The notes under the pieces: generated by a model
What the model was told of the DNA's origin: nothing
What the model saw: only the letters and a program-made list of their open reading frames with translations
Database searches by the model: none
In this document: positions 19,817 to 25,611 of the stretch, one piece after another
How positions within the stretch are numbered: position 1 is the first letter of the stretch
How the letters are laid out: the number at the start of each line of letters is the position of its first letter
IMG/VR virus record: IMGVR_UViG_3300002538_000026
Coordinates: 1-25,611 of that record
Length of the DNA: 25,611 bases
Direction: 5' to 3' (one strand)
Source of the DNA: a virus
Position numbers and translations under genes: made by a program

Positions 19817-20236
19817 TCAGAACGGGATGTCGTTGTCGGCGAAGTCCCCGGCGCTGAGTGGTGCCGCTGCCGGCGCCGCGGCCTTCTGCTGCGCCGCCTC
19901 ACCGCCGCCGGCCCCGTCGCTCTTCGGCGGGAACGACCACTGCGCGTTGCGGATCACAAGGTTCGTGTGCGCGTTACCGTCCCGGTCTGTCCAGTGGCGC
20001 TCCTGCAGCTCGCCGGCCACCTCGATGCCGGAACCCTTGAAGAAGTACTGCGCCACGGCGTCGACGCTGCGCCACAGCTCAACGTCGAAGAACAGAGCTT
20101 GCTTCTCGTAAGCGCCGTCGTCGTTCTTGGCGCTGTAGTTGCCGGCGACGCGCAGGTTGGCCACCTTGGCGCCGCTCGGGGTCTCGTTGATACGCGGATC
20201 GGCGCAGAGGTGACCTGACAGGGTGAGCTGGATCAT
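19817..20236 (-). CDS. ssb: Single-stranded DNA-binding protein
   Basis: A 139-residue SSB. The OB-fold covers residues 1 to 105, with MIQLTLSGHLCADPRI at the start, SGAKVANLRVAGN, FFDVELWRSVDAVAQYFFKG and GIEVAGELQERHWTDRDGNA. An Ala/Gly/Pro-rich linker and the acidic tail DFADNDIPF follow, the classic C-terminal protein-interaction tip. I chose ATG 20236 for the ATGA overlap and the family start. It protects single strands and probably works with the ERF annealing protein and the helicase. Length is a little below that of bacterial SSB (about 160-180), as usual for phages. Confidence 0.92.
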   Translation of the reverse strand: MIQLTLSGHLCADPRINETPSGAKVANLRVAGNYSAKNDDGAYEKQALFFDVELWRSVDAVAQYFFKGSGIEVAGELQERHWTDRDGNAHTNLVIRNAQWSFPPKSDGAGGGEAAQQKAAAPAAAPLSAGDFADNDIPF

Positions 20237-20475
20237 GATGTCCTTTCGCTGGCGGCGTCCTGCCGCGGGGGGATCTTCAGGGATGCGCCGAGCGGCGCGT
20301 AGACTTCGCCGCCGCAGCGGCGCACGGTGTCGACCCACTCGCCGGCCTCGCGTAGCGTCAGCTCGTGGTCGGCCTGCGGGTCGGCGCAGTAAGTGCGTAT
20401 CACGTAGGTGCCGTCACGCCGGCAGAGCTCGTGGACGGCGGCGTCGGTGGAGAGGCGGGCTATCAATTGGCTCAT
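20233..20475 (-). CDS. Small hypothetical protein (80 aa)
   Basis: Starts at ATG 20475 (ATGA overlap) and ends in an ATGA overlap with ssb. The sequence (MSQLIARLSTDAAVHELCRR, then GTYVIRTYCADPQADHELTL) has a helix, a strand pair and Arg/Glu-rich helices, with three Cys. It could be a compact alpha/beta fold. No family was recognised. Being coupled directly to ssb suggests co-expression with replication functions. Confidence 0.6.
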   Translation of the reverse strand: MSQLIARLSTDAAVHELCRRDGTYVIRTYCADPQADHELTLREAGEWVDTVRRCGGEVYAPLGASLKIPPRQDAASERTS

Positions 20476-20783
20476 GGCGTCCCCCTCCCCATCCAGTGGG
20501 ACGGGGTGAATCGGCAGGGGCAACCCGGCTTGGTGGGTCCAAATGTCGCACCAGGCGAGAAGCACACGTACATGTCGTCGGCGTCAGAGTGGGGATTCCA
20601 GAGGCGACAACTCCCGCACATCTCCCGCCGCTCCACCTCCCGGTCTACCGCAGCGAGGGCGGCGTCGGCGATGGACTCGCGGATGTACCTGATACCGCAC
20701 GCGCCGTGCAGCATGAAGTTGTGTTTGCCGTCGTCGTAGTAGCGCCGCACTTCCGGCAGTTCTCCGATGTGGTCAAGGCTCAC
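20472..20783 (-). CDS. Cys-rich hypothetical protein (103 aa)
   Basis: Starts at GTG 20783 in a GTGA overlap. The N-terminal part (SLDHIGELPEVRRYYDDGKH, then NFMLHGACGIRYI) is followed by helix ADAALAAVDREVERRE and a Cys-rich end: CGSCRLW, YVCFS, GCPCRF. Four to five Cys near the C-terminus may hold a zinc ion, a layout similar to its neighbours. A longer upstream frame is Arg/Ala/His-rich and a shadow. Function unknown. Confidence 0.6.
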   Translation of the reverse strand: MSLDHIGELPEVRRYYDDGKHNFMLHGACGIRYIRESIADAALAAVDREVERREMCGSCRLWNPHSDADDMYVCFSPGATFGPTKPGCPCRFTPSHWMGRGTP

Positions 20784-21166
20784 AGCGCCCCCCATCCCCA
20801 GCAGACGCAGTTGAGCCCGACGTGCGGCCAGTGCGTGCGCTCGCAGGCCGACGTGAGTGGTTCGCGGTGCCGGCAGTTCGCACAACGCTCGACGCCTAGC
20901 GTCGGCATCGGCACGAGCTTCACGTAGCCGCCGCCGCTGCCGGGCACGCCTTCGATGGCGACGTCGCGCCGTAAGCGCACGGCGGCGTTGTTGATGGCGC
21001 CACGCCCGACCTTGTAGCCGAGCTCCTCGCGGACGTCGGCCGTGGTCACGATGGTGTTCGGCCGGCGCTCCGTGAGGCGCAGGAGGGCGCGGCGGGTGGT
21101 GAGCGCGTCGGAGTGGCGAGTGGCCGGCGGGATGGTGAATCGCTTGGCTGTCGTGGCAGGGGTCAT
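20780..21166 (-). CDS. Winged-helix-like protein with C-terminal Cys motif (128 aa)
   Basis: Starts at ATG 21166 (ATGA overlap). Residues 20 to 90 (RRALLRLTERRPNTIVTTAD, VREELGYKVGRGAINNAAVR, then GSGGGYVKL) look like a small helix-turn-helix or winged helix with a beta wing. The tail has CANCRHREP, SACERTHWP and NCVCWGW, a zinc-binding type Cys set. This combination suggests a DNA-binding regulator. Its distant neighbour at 21402-21809 has the same layout (HTH plus C-terminal Cys pairs), which may mean a shared origin. Target unknown. Confidence 0.6.
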   Translation of the reverse strand: MTPATTAKRFTIPPATRHSDALTTRRALLRLTERRPNTIVTTADVREELGYKVGRGAINNAAVRLRRDVAIEGVPGSGGGYVKLVPMPTLGVERCANCRHREPLTSACERTHWPHVGLNCVCWGWGAL

Positions 21167-21405
21167 GGTTTCGCCTTCCGAGAAAACCACGCTCTGTCCG
21201 CCGTTTGGCGGGGCCACTGGGCAACGGCGAACAGAAGCTCCTGCTCTTCGGCTCCGACGTAGGAGTCTCGGCCACAGAGGCGGTGCCCACGTGGCGCGGT
21301 GGGTACGTCCACGTGGCGGTCTCCGAAGAAGTCCGGGTCAGATGAATTGATCGCCAGCCACCAGTTGCGATGGCCGGGTATTAAATAGTGGTCTGTGGCG
21401 TTCAT
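21163..21405 (-). CDS. Hypothetical protein (80 aa)
   Basis: Starts at ATG 21405 (ATGA overlap) and ends in an ATGA overlap. It is rich in aromatic residues and Arg (MNATDHYLIPGHRNWWLAIN, GRDSYVGAEEQELLFAVAQW). No Cys cluster, no signal peptide and no membrane segment. The family is not known to me. Codon bias and coupling on both sides support it as a real gene. Confidence 0.55.
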   Translation of the reverse strand: MNATDHYLIPGHRNWWLAINSSDPDFFGDRHVDVPTAPRGHRLCGRDSYVGAEEQELLFAVAQWPRQTADRAWFSRKAKP

Positions 21406-21809
21406 GAGGCCACGCTAACCGGGAACAGCGTTGGAGGAGCTAGCATCTCCAGTTCAGCATCGAGCCTGCCGCGCTGGCAGGGGGAACAGTAGCGGTCTGC
21501 CGGATGCCATTCTCGATGGTCACGCGCTAGATGCGCCCCGCAGGCGGCACATGGTAAGGCCGCATCTAAGGGTGCCTCGCGCGGCCGCGTCATCAGTACG
21601 TAGTAGGCGCCGCGGTGCGCGCCGACCGGCGTGTAGTTGTGGAAGCCGTAGCCGCGGCTGGCGAGGCGTCCGAGCACGACGCTCACGTAGTTGCGGCCGC
21701 CGAGGGCGCCCTCCTCATAGCCGCAGGCGACCGCTAGCTCGCGGATGGTCCTGGGGCCCTCGCCGAGTAAGTCGACGATGATCTGATGGCGGGGAGCGAG
21801 AGGAATCAT
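21402..21809 (-). CDS. Winged-helix protein with C-terminal zinc finger
   Basis: A 135-residue protein starting at ATG 21809 (ATGA overlap). Residues 5 to 70 are a winged helix: RHQIIVDLLGEGPRTIRELA, GGRNYVSVVLGRLASRGYG, then GAHRGAYYVL as the wing. Residues 85 to 115 hold CAACGAHL and YCSPCQRG, two CxxC pairs of a zinc ribbon. The combination suggests a sequence-specific DNA-binding regulator within the early region. The target is not visible. It follows the adenine methyltransferase gene directly. Confidence 0.65.
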   Translation of the reverse strand: MIPLAPRHQIIVDLLGEGPRTIRELAVACGYEEGALGGRNYVSVVLGRLASRGYGFHNYTPVGAHRGAYYVLMTRPREAPLDAALPCAACGAHLARDHREWHPADRYCSPCQRGRLDAELEMLAPPTLFPVSVAS

Positions 21810-22219
21810 GTCTTCACCTCTTCGGGAGGCTCAAGTACAAACGCCGCGATGAAGCGTCCGGTCCCCTTACCAGGCTCGCCGTCTTCCGTGGCGCACCACT
21901 TGATGTCTTTCAGGTTGCGGATGTCGGCGCCGGCTTCGACTAGGTAGTGGATCCATTTGTCGATGGGGAAGACGAAGACGACGCGCTTCCCTTTCGCGTT
22001 CTCGGCGATGGCCTTGCGAACCCAAGCGGTCGGACCTTTGAATGGGGGGTTGACGTAGTTGGACTGCCCCCACTCCGCTTCCAGGCCGTCGAAGTCATCG
22101 GGCCGTGGGTAGGGGCACGGGTCAAAGTCGAAGTGGAACTCGGCGTCTAGTTCCGCCAGCACGTCCGGCGGCGTCAGCCAGTAGTGCTTTCCATCTCCCG
22201 CGCCTTCGTAGGGGGTCAT
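21806..22219 (-). CDS. Phage DNA N6-adenine methyltransferase (Dam-type)
   Basis: A 137-residue protein starting at ATG 22219 (ATGA overlap). It has YWLTPPDVLAELDAEFHFDF then DPCPYPRPDDFDGL, and the catalytic NPPF (57-60) in YVNPPFKGPTAWVRKA, then KGKRVVFVFPIDKWIHYLV. This is the layout of the short phage N6-adenine methyltransferases (PF05869 type). It probably methylates phage DNA against restriction; family members commonly act on GATC, but specificity here is not shown. The tandem repeat at 13568-13666 contains nine GATC sites. The protein is compact, yet all family landmarks are present. Confidence 0.85.
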   Translation of the reverse strand: MTPYEGAGDGKHYWLTPPDVLAELDAEFHFDFDPCPYPRPDDFDGLEAEWGQSNYVNPPFKGPTAWVRKAIAENAKGKRVVFVFPIDKWIHYLVEAGADIRNLKDIKWCATEDGEPGKGTGRFIAAFVLEPPEEVKT

Positions 22220-22509
22220 GACTGCCCCCTTGCCGCGCGGCTGGCCATCTTCTCGAGTGCGTCGACGATGCGCCGCATGTCGCTTTCCGTGGGGAACGTC
22301 TCGCGCCCCACGAGCGTCGTCGTCGCGCCCTCGCCGCGCGGCTGGCGGTCGGGGTGGGAGCCGCAGTAGTCGTTCGACTTCACCTGCGGCCAGCGAGCCA
22401 TACTCGACTTGCCCCGAGTCTTCGGCGGCTGACAGCGGCAGACTCCACACATGTCGTTCCATTTCACGTAAAACGGACAGCCTGTGTCGCATCTCGGATC
22501 GTCGCTCAT
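22216..22509 (-). CDS. Cys-rich hypothetical protein (97 aa)
   Basis: Starts at ATG 22509 (ATGA overlap with the ERF gene). The first half contains CDTGCPFY, MCGVCRCQPP and DYCGSHP, a zinc-knuckle-like set of Cys and His, with basic residues between. The second half is a helix (ESDMRRIVDALEKMASRAAR). The upstream part of the open frame is Arg/His-rich shadow. The family was not recognised. Coupling to ERF and the methyltransferase suggests a recombination or replication context. Confidence 0.6.
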   Translation of the reverse strand: MSDDPRCDTGCPFYVKWNDMCGVCRCQPPKTRGKSSMARWPQVKSNDYCGSHPDRQPRGEGATTTLVGRETFPTESDMRRIVDALEKMASRAARGQS

Positions 22510-23762
22510 GCCGCCGCCCCTTCCGTCGCCCCGACGACCCCGGTCTGCAGGTCGACGCTCCAGCGGTTGAAGCGGTCGATCATGCGCGTGGCCGCTGCCT
22601 TGGTGAGTAGCTTCCGGCTGCGCACGCCCTCTTCTGTCTCCATGTAGGTGCGCCACTCCTGCTCGCCGACGCCCTTGGCCTCGATGCTGGCGCAGAGCGC
22701 GCCGAGTCGGGTAATCTGCTGAGGAGTCACCGTAGGTTTGCGCTTCGCCTTGCCGGGCTCAGCCGTCTTCTCGGCCTGCTCCTTGATCGCCTCGTCGAGG
22801 ACGTCAAAGCCGTCGTCATCCTTCGCCCCGCCTTGCGCCATAGGAGCTGCCTGTGGCGCCGTTTCCGGCTCTGTGGTAGTAGGAGTCACCGCAGGCGCGG
22901 CGACCTCCTCAGCGGGCTCCTGCGTGGACGGGGCAGGCTGCGTGAAGTCCTCGGCGGAGACAGCCGCCGGGACTGGTGCAGCGGCCGGAGCGGTCGGCTC
23001 CAGAGGCGGCGGGTCGGCCAGCTTGCTGAGCTGCGCGAGGACGTATGCGAACCTGTCGGCGGGGATGCTGCCGAAGCGCTTACCATCTCCGACACCGTTT
23101 TCGCCGAGGATGGTGAGCACGGCGGCGTCCGTCCTTCCCTTGCTCCAGATAGCCGCATGGAGCTGCTCGGCCTGCGTCCGCGTGATTCCGCCGTTGGGCG
23201 CCTTGGGCTCGTCATGCGTCACTGCATCTCGCAACGCCTCGACTCGCCCCTGCACCTCGGCAGCCGCCGCTTGTTCGCGCTGCTCGTCGGCGCGAGCCGC
23301 CGTATTGACCGCCGGCGCTCCCGCCTGCTCCACGTCGGCCTCGTCTCCCGACTCGATCAGGAACATTTTGAGCAAGCCGTTCTTGAGCGCGTAGGAGAGT
23401 GCCTTACCGCTGCCCTTGTCGTCGGTATCGACGCCTTCGCCCGGGAAGCTCACGCTGTAGGCTTCCTCGGGGTTGTCGGCATTCACGAAGGTCAGGCGCA
23501 GCACGAGCGTCGTCTTGTAGCGCGCGGCTCCGCTCTTCGTCGTGCCGACCTGCTCACAGCCAACGGACGTCTCGTCGATGCCGCTCATGAAAGCGATGCC
23601 GTGTTTGACGAGTGCCGGACGCAGGGCGGCGACCACGTCGTCATGTCTTACGTACTTGAAGCTCGGGCCGCTCTGCGTCTTGCCCTCCTTCTGGATGTAG
23701 CCCACTTCGCCCATCACGGCCAGGAGCCGCGCGGCGAGCGTGGGGGATGTGTTCTCAGTCAT
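22506..23762 (-). CDS. erf: ERF-family single-strand DNA annealing protein
   Basis: A 418-residue protein starting at ATG 23762 with GGAGG upstream (GGAGGTACACACC). The ERF core is residues 8 to 145: FKYVRHDDVVAALRPALVKH, the central strands, and the signature GEGVDTDDKGSGKALSYALK plus MFLIESGDEAD. Such proteins form rings that anneal complementary single strands in phage recombination. The C-terminal region holds two helical modules of similar pattern, at about 192-248 (ITRTQAEQLHAAIWSKG) and 344-403 (VTPQQITRLGALCASIEAKG), linked by a long Pro/Ala/Glu/Thr-rich segment. The protein is longer than typical ERF members (about 200 residues). SSB lies eight genes downstream. Confidence 0.9.
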   Translation of the reverse strand: MTENTSPTLAARLLAVMGEVGYIQKEGKTQSGPSFKYVRHDDVVAALRPALVKHGIAFMSGIDETSVGCEQVGTTKSGAARYKTTLVLRLTFVNADNPEEAYSVSFPGEGVDTDDKGSGKALSYALKNGLLKMFLIESGDEADVEQAGAPAVNTAARADEQREQAAAAEVQGRVEALRDAVTHDEPKAPNGGITRTQAEQLHAAIWSKGRTDAAVLTILGENGVGDGKRFGSIPADRFAYVLAQLSKLADPPPLEPTAPAAAPVPAAVSAEDFTQPAPSTQEPAEEVAAPAVTPTTTEPETAPQAAPMAQGGAKDDDGFDVLDEAIKEQAEKTAEPGKAKRKPTVTPQQITRLGALCASIEAKGVGEQEWRTYMETEEGVRSRKLLTKAAATRMIDRFNRWSVDLQTGVVGATEGAAA

Positions 23763-23788
23763 GGTGTGTACCTCCGATGAGCCGCGCG

Positions 23789-24463
23789 TCAGTGCGTGCG
23801 CGGGCTGTAAGTGATGTCCTCAACGCAGCCTTCTACGTCGCCGCCGGCCTTGTATGTACGGGCGATCTTCGCCACGTCGAGCGTCCAGTACTCGATGGGG
23901 ATCTGCGATTTCTCGACGATCACGAAGCCGCGTGTCTTGACCATGCCGACAGTGCCGGCCTCGGTGCGGGTGACGGCCTGGGCGACGGGGATAACCGCCG
24001 GCGGGGCGATCGGGACGGGCTCCGACGCGGGCGCCGGCTCCTCCCCACGCTTCTGTGCCGCAGCCGCCTCGGCCTCAGCCTTGGCGCGGGCGACGAACGC
24101 TTCACGCTCGAGCCGCTCCGCCTCGCGGCGGGCGGCCTCTTCGATAGCCTTCTGGGCGGCGTAGTAGACGCCGACCTTGGCGCCGATGAGCGTCTTCGCT
24201 CTCTTGAAGGGCGCGTAGGCGTCATTGAAGGCGGCGTCGATCGCGTTGCACTTGGCGAGCGGCTCCGCCTTCACCTCGTCATGCCGGGCCGTGGCCTGCC
24301 GGAGGCCCTTGGTCACGATGGCCAGTACGGTCTTGGCGCCGGCGTCGGTCTCGTCGTCAGTGATCTCGAGAGCCTCGGCCTGCGTGGCCAGCGCAAGGCC
24401 AGCCTCGCGGATGGCCGCGGCCTCGAAGTCGTAGGGCTGTAGCGCTGTGGTGGTGGGGGTCAT
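23789..24463 (-). CDS. Coiled-coil protein upstream of ERF
   Basis: A 224-residue protein starting at ATG 24463 (ATGA overlap). Helical from residue 10 to 145, with a strongly charged coiled coil (EEAARREAERLEREAFVARA), then a Pro/Ala linker and a C-terminal alpha/beta part (FVIVEKSQIPIEYWTLDVAK, then IARTYKAGGDVEGCVEDI). The IP.EYWTLD..KI....KAG motif is shared by many proteins found directly beside ERF or RecT genes. They are thought to be recombination accessory factors; an enzymatic role is not shown. A 26-base gap with the ERF ribosome site follows. Confidence 0.75.
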   Translation of the reverse strand: MTPTTTALQPYDFEAAAIREAGLALATQAEALEITDDETDAGAKTVLAIVTKGLRQATARHDEVKAEPLAKCNAIDAAFNDAYAPFKRAKTLIGAKVGVYYAAQKAIEEAARREAERLEREAFVARAKAEAEAAAAQKRGEEPAPASEPVPIAPPAVIPVAQAVTRTEAGTVGMVKTRGFVIVEKSQIPIEYWTLDVAKIARTYKAGGDVEGCVEDITYSPRTH

Positions 24464-24744
24464 CGGGTAGTCTCCTTGGTGCGCGCGAGCTGGGCGCGTG
24501 CCGCAGCGTCGACGCGCTCGGCGGCCAGGCGGCCGCGGGCAGTGGTCAGGTAGTAACGGTCCGAGGCCGCATCGGCCGCGGCGTCTTCATTGGCGTGACG
24601 CAGGAAGGTCTCGACCATCTCGGGATTCGGAGGCAACGGCGGGGCGAAGTGCCAGCCGTTGGCCTGCGCTTCGTCTTCGCGCTCCTGCTCGGCGTCGAGC
24701 ATCATGTACTGGGGGTAGGTCTCGGCGTAGGCGGGGTCGGTCAT
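24460..24744 (-). CDS. Hypothetical helical protein (94 aa)
   Basis: Starts at ATG 24744 and overlaps both neighbours by four bases. The N-terminus is acidic (MTDPAYAETYPQYMMLDAEQ), the middle has FAPPLPPNPEMVETFLRHAN and the C-terminus is an Ala/Arg-rich helix (RLAAERVDAAARAQLARTKE). No Cys motif or membrane segment. Family unknown. Position before the coiled-coil/ERF pair hints at the same pathway but does not prove it. Confidence 0.6.
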   Translation of the reverse strand: MTDPAYAETYPQYMMLDAEQEREDEAQANGWHFAPPLPPNPEMVETFLRHANEDAAADAASDRYYLTTARGRLAAERVDAAARAQLARTKETTR

Positions 24745-24866
24745 CGGTCCACGTCCGGAGCCTCGTACTGCCCAAACCCGGCGTTCATCTCGTCCTCACA
24801 GCGGTTGTGGCCTGAGCATTCGGCGCAGGTGAACTCGTCAACTGCTGGACACGTCGGCTCGCTCAT
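24741..24866 (-). CDS. 41-aa four-Cys protein
   Basis: Starts at ATG 24866 (ATGA overlap). The protein starts MSEPTCPAVDEFTCAECSGH and goes on with NRCEDEMNAG. Cys at 6, 14, 17 and 23 plus His20 make a compact zinc-finger-like cluster, followed by an acidic tail. The Cys spacing and the overlaps on both sides make a real gene likely in spite of the size. Function unknown. Confidence 0.55.
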   Translation of the reverse strand: MSEPTCPAVDEFTCAECSGHNRCEDEMNAGFGQYEAPDVDR

Positions 24867-25039
24867 GCCGCCTGCTCCTGAATCGAGCGCGGGCAGGCAG
24901 TGGCCGTGAGCGTCTCGCCGAAGAGCGCCAGCTCCATTGCGATCTGGCAGCGGGGTTCGCTGTAGGCGTCGGAGGTGACGAAGACGCAGGCGGCGCAGCC
25001 GAGCTCCATGCCGGCCTGCCACGGCGACAGCCCGGTCAT
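24863..25039 (-). CDS. 58-aa Cys-containing hypothetical protein
   Basis: I chose ATG 25039, which makes an ATGA overlap with the upstream gene; a longer frame to 25084 runs into it. The sequence (MTGLSPWQAGMELGCAACVF, then EPRCQIAMELALFGETLTAT) has a CxxC pair, a third Cys at 31 and a fourth at 49. It could bind a metal. No family known. Ends in an ATGA overlap with the next small gene. Confidence 0.55.
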   Translation of the reverse strand: MTGLSPWQAGMELGCAACVFVTSDAYSEPRCQIAMELALFGETLTATACPRSIQEQAA

Positions 25040-25227
25040 GATGACGCCGCCTTGCGGGCTTCGCCCAGACGGCAGTACGGGCACGGCAACGGCTCATCTT
25101 CGTGCCAGATGGTGCCGGCGTCGTGACAGGCCGGGCAGACGCCGGCGGACGATGCGCGCCAACTCTCGAGGGCGGCTTCGTAACCGGCGTGCAGCAGTTC
25201 GCGGCGCTTGCGAGTGGTGTCGCTCAT
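25036..25227 (-). CDS. 63-aa protein with two CxxC pairs (DnaJ-type zinc finger)
   Basis: Starts at ATG 25227, overlapping the stop of the small membrane-protein gene (ATGA). A basic helix (TRKRRELLHAGYEAALESWR) comes first. Then CPAC (31-34) and CPYC (49-52) frame a 14-residue loop, like one repeat of the DnaJ zinc region. It probably binds one zinc ion and may contact DNA or protein. The longer open frame upstream (to 25512) is a shadow of the two membrane-protein genes. Confidence 0.6.
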   Translation of the reverse strand: MSDTTRKRRELLHAGYEAALESWRASSAGVCPACHDAGTIWHEDEPLPCPYCRLGEARKAASS

Positions 25228-25325
25228 GACATGCCCGCCGCGCGCAGCGCCAGGAGCGCGATCGCCGTGAGCATGCCGATGAGGCCGAGCGTGAGGATCA
25301 GGATTGTCCAGGCCAGGAGGTTCAT
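25224..25325 (-). CDS. 33-aa single-helix membrane protein
   Basis: A very short gene from ATG 25325 to TGA at 25224, with four-base overlaps at both ends. The protein starts MNLLAWTILILTLGLIGMLT and is hydrophobic almost to the end (ALLALRAAGMS), i.e. one membrane helix. The gene before it also ends in a membrane helix, so the two may work together. Function unknown. The perfect ATGA junctions on both sides are the main support. Confidence 0.55.
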   Translation of the reverse strand: MNLLAWTILILTLGLIGMLTAIALLALRAAGMS

Positions 25326-25597
25326 GGCTTCGACCAGACAAGTGCCAGAAGGACACACAAGGACATGAGGCCGGCGGCCGTGAGGAGGACGCAGAACGTC
25401 CAGGCGGCGACGTCGGAAGTGGTAACGCGGGGCTTGCGATTCCAGCGGCGACGGGTGGTGCGCGAGACTGGGATATTGCGCAGAGCCGTTTTCGTGTTAT
25501 TCTCAACGGCAACTGCCTGGGGTTTTGAAGGATTCTTCGGGTCAGCTAGGGCCGGGCGCCGTACCAGCGGCTGCTCGGCCCGTCTTTTACGGGCCAT
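25322..25597 (-). CDS. Small membrane protein with basic N-terminus (91 aa)
   Basis: Starts at ATG 25597 with AGGAG six bases upstream. Residues 1 to 60 are very basic (MARKRRAEQPLVRRPALADP, RTTRRRWNRKPRV), followed by one hydrophobic helix (WTFCVLLTAAGLMSLCVLLA) and a short tail. This topology puts the basic part in the cytoplasm, where it could contact DNA or a membrane-bound partner. The family is not known. It is the first complete gene at the right edge; its promoter lies outside the window. Confidence 0.6.
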   Translation of the reverse strand: MARKRRAEQPLVRRPALADPKNPSKPQAVAVENNTKTALRNIPVSRTTRRRWNRKPRVTTSDVAAWTFCVLLTAAGLMSLCVLLALVWSKP

Positions 25598-25611
25598 CTC
25601 TTGCTCCTATC

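Noticed and set aside
21806-22492. Longer version (228 aa) of the adenine methyltransferase
   Set aside because: The extra N-terminus is Arg/His/Ala-rich and overlaps the upstream gene; the ATG at 22219 gives the ATGA junction and the family start.
1-25611. CRISPR array, insertion sequence or rRNA
   Set aside because: No spaced direct repeats of CRISPR size, no transposase and no rRNA-like sequence were seen; the only arrays are the 11-bp, 12-bp, 39-bp and GTTCCCC repeats described.

Overview
The window is a high-GC stretch of a temperate, tailed double-stranded DNA phage, siphovirus-like in layout. Its late genes are a portal, minor head protein, scaffold, HK97-fold capsid, a head-tail connector series, a major tail protein and the start of a tail-assembly chaperone. 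The host is probably an actinobacterium. The evidence is GC-rich codon third positions, actinophage-like chaperone and capsid N-termini, and an attP carrying the 3' half of a tRNA-Arg(ACG) with the CTACGGA anticodon loop common in actinobacteria. Host assignment is inference. Every gene I can support is on the minus strand, so transcription runs from high to low coordinates. Both ends of the window are cut inside the phage.

Early region, about 25.6 to 15.3 kb: a tightly packed run of small genes, mostly joined by 4-base ATGA or GTGA overlaps. Recognisable members are an ERF-family single-strand annealing protein with a coiled-coil partner upstream, a phage adenine methyltransferase, SSB, a RepA/DnaB-like AAA ATPase and a VRR-NUC nuclease. 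Many of the others are tiny Cys-rich (probably zinc-binding) or one- or two-helix membrane proteins. The 3' end of the ATPase gene carries an irregular array of GTTCCCC boxes and a hairpin, a candidate replication origin.

Integration region, 15.25 to 13.5 kb: a tyrosine integrase is followed by 574 bp without a credible gene. That stretch holds a long inverted repeat, the tRNA-derived attP core, ATGTAGC motifs on both sides of the core (candidate integrase arm sites), a short hairpin and a tandem array of nine perfect 11-bp repeats, each with a GATC. Because attP lies inside the sequence with phage genes on both sides, this looks like free or circular phage DNA, not an integrated prophage.

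Packaging and structural region, 13.5 kb to 1: a zinc-ribbon gene and a sigma-region-4-like HTH ORF, a ParB-N/DNA methyltransferase fusion, a PLD-like protein, terminase small and large subunits, portal, a 43-aa basic protein, a minor head protein, scaffold, major capsid, head-tail genes, major tail protein and chaperone. The most unusual feature is the minor head protein. Its Phage_min_cap2-like domain appears interrupted by a roughly 340-residue C-terminal block with an HEMGH metallopeptidase motif, and the missing distal piece of the domain (Cys-Asn-Cys-Arg-His) is encoded separately two genes downstream. No repressor, excisionase, lysis gene or tape measure was recognised in the window.
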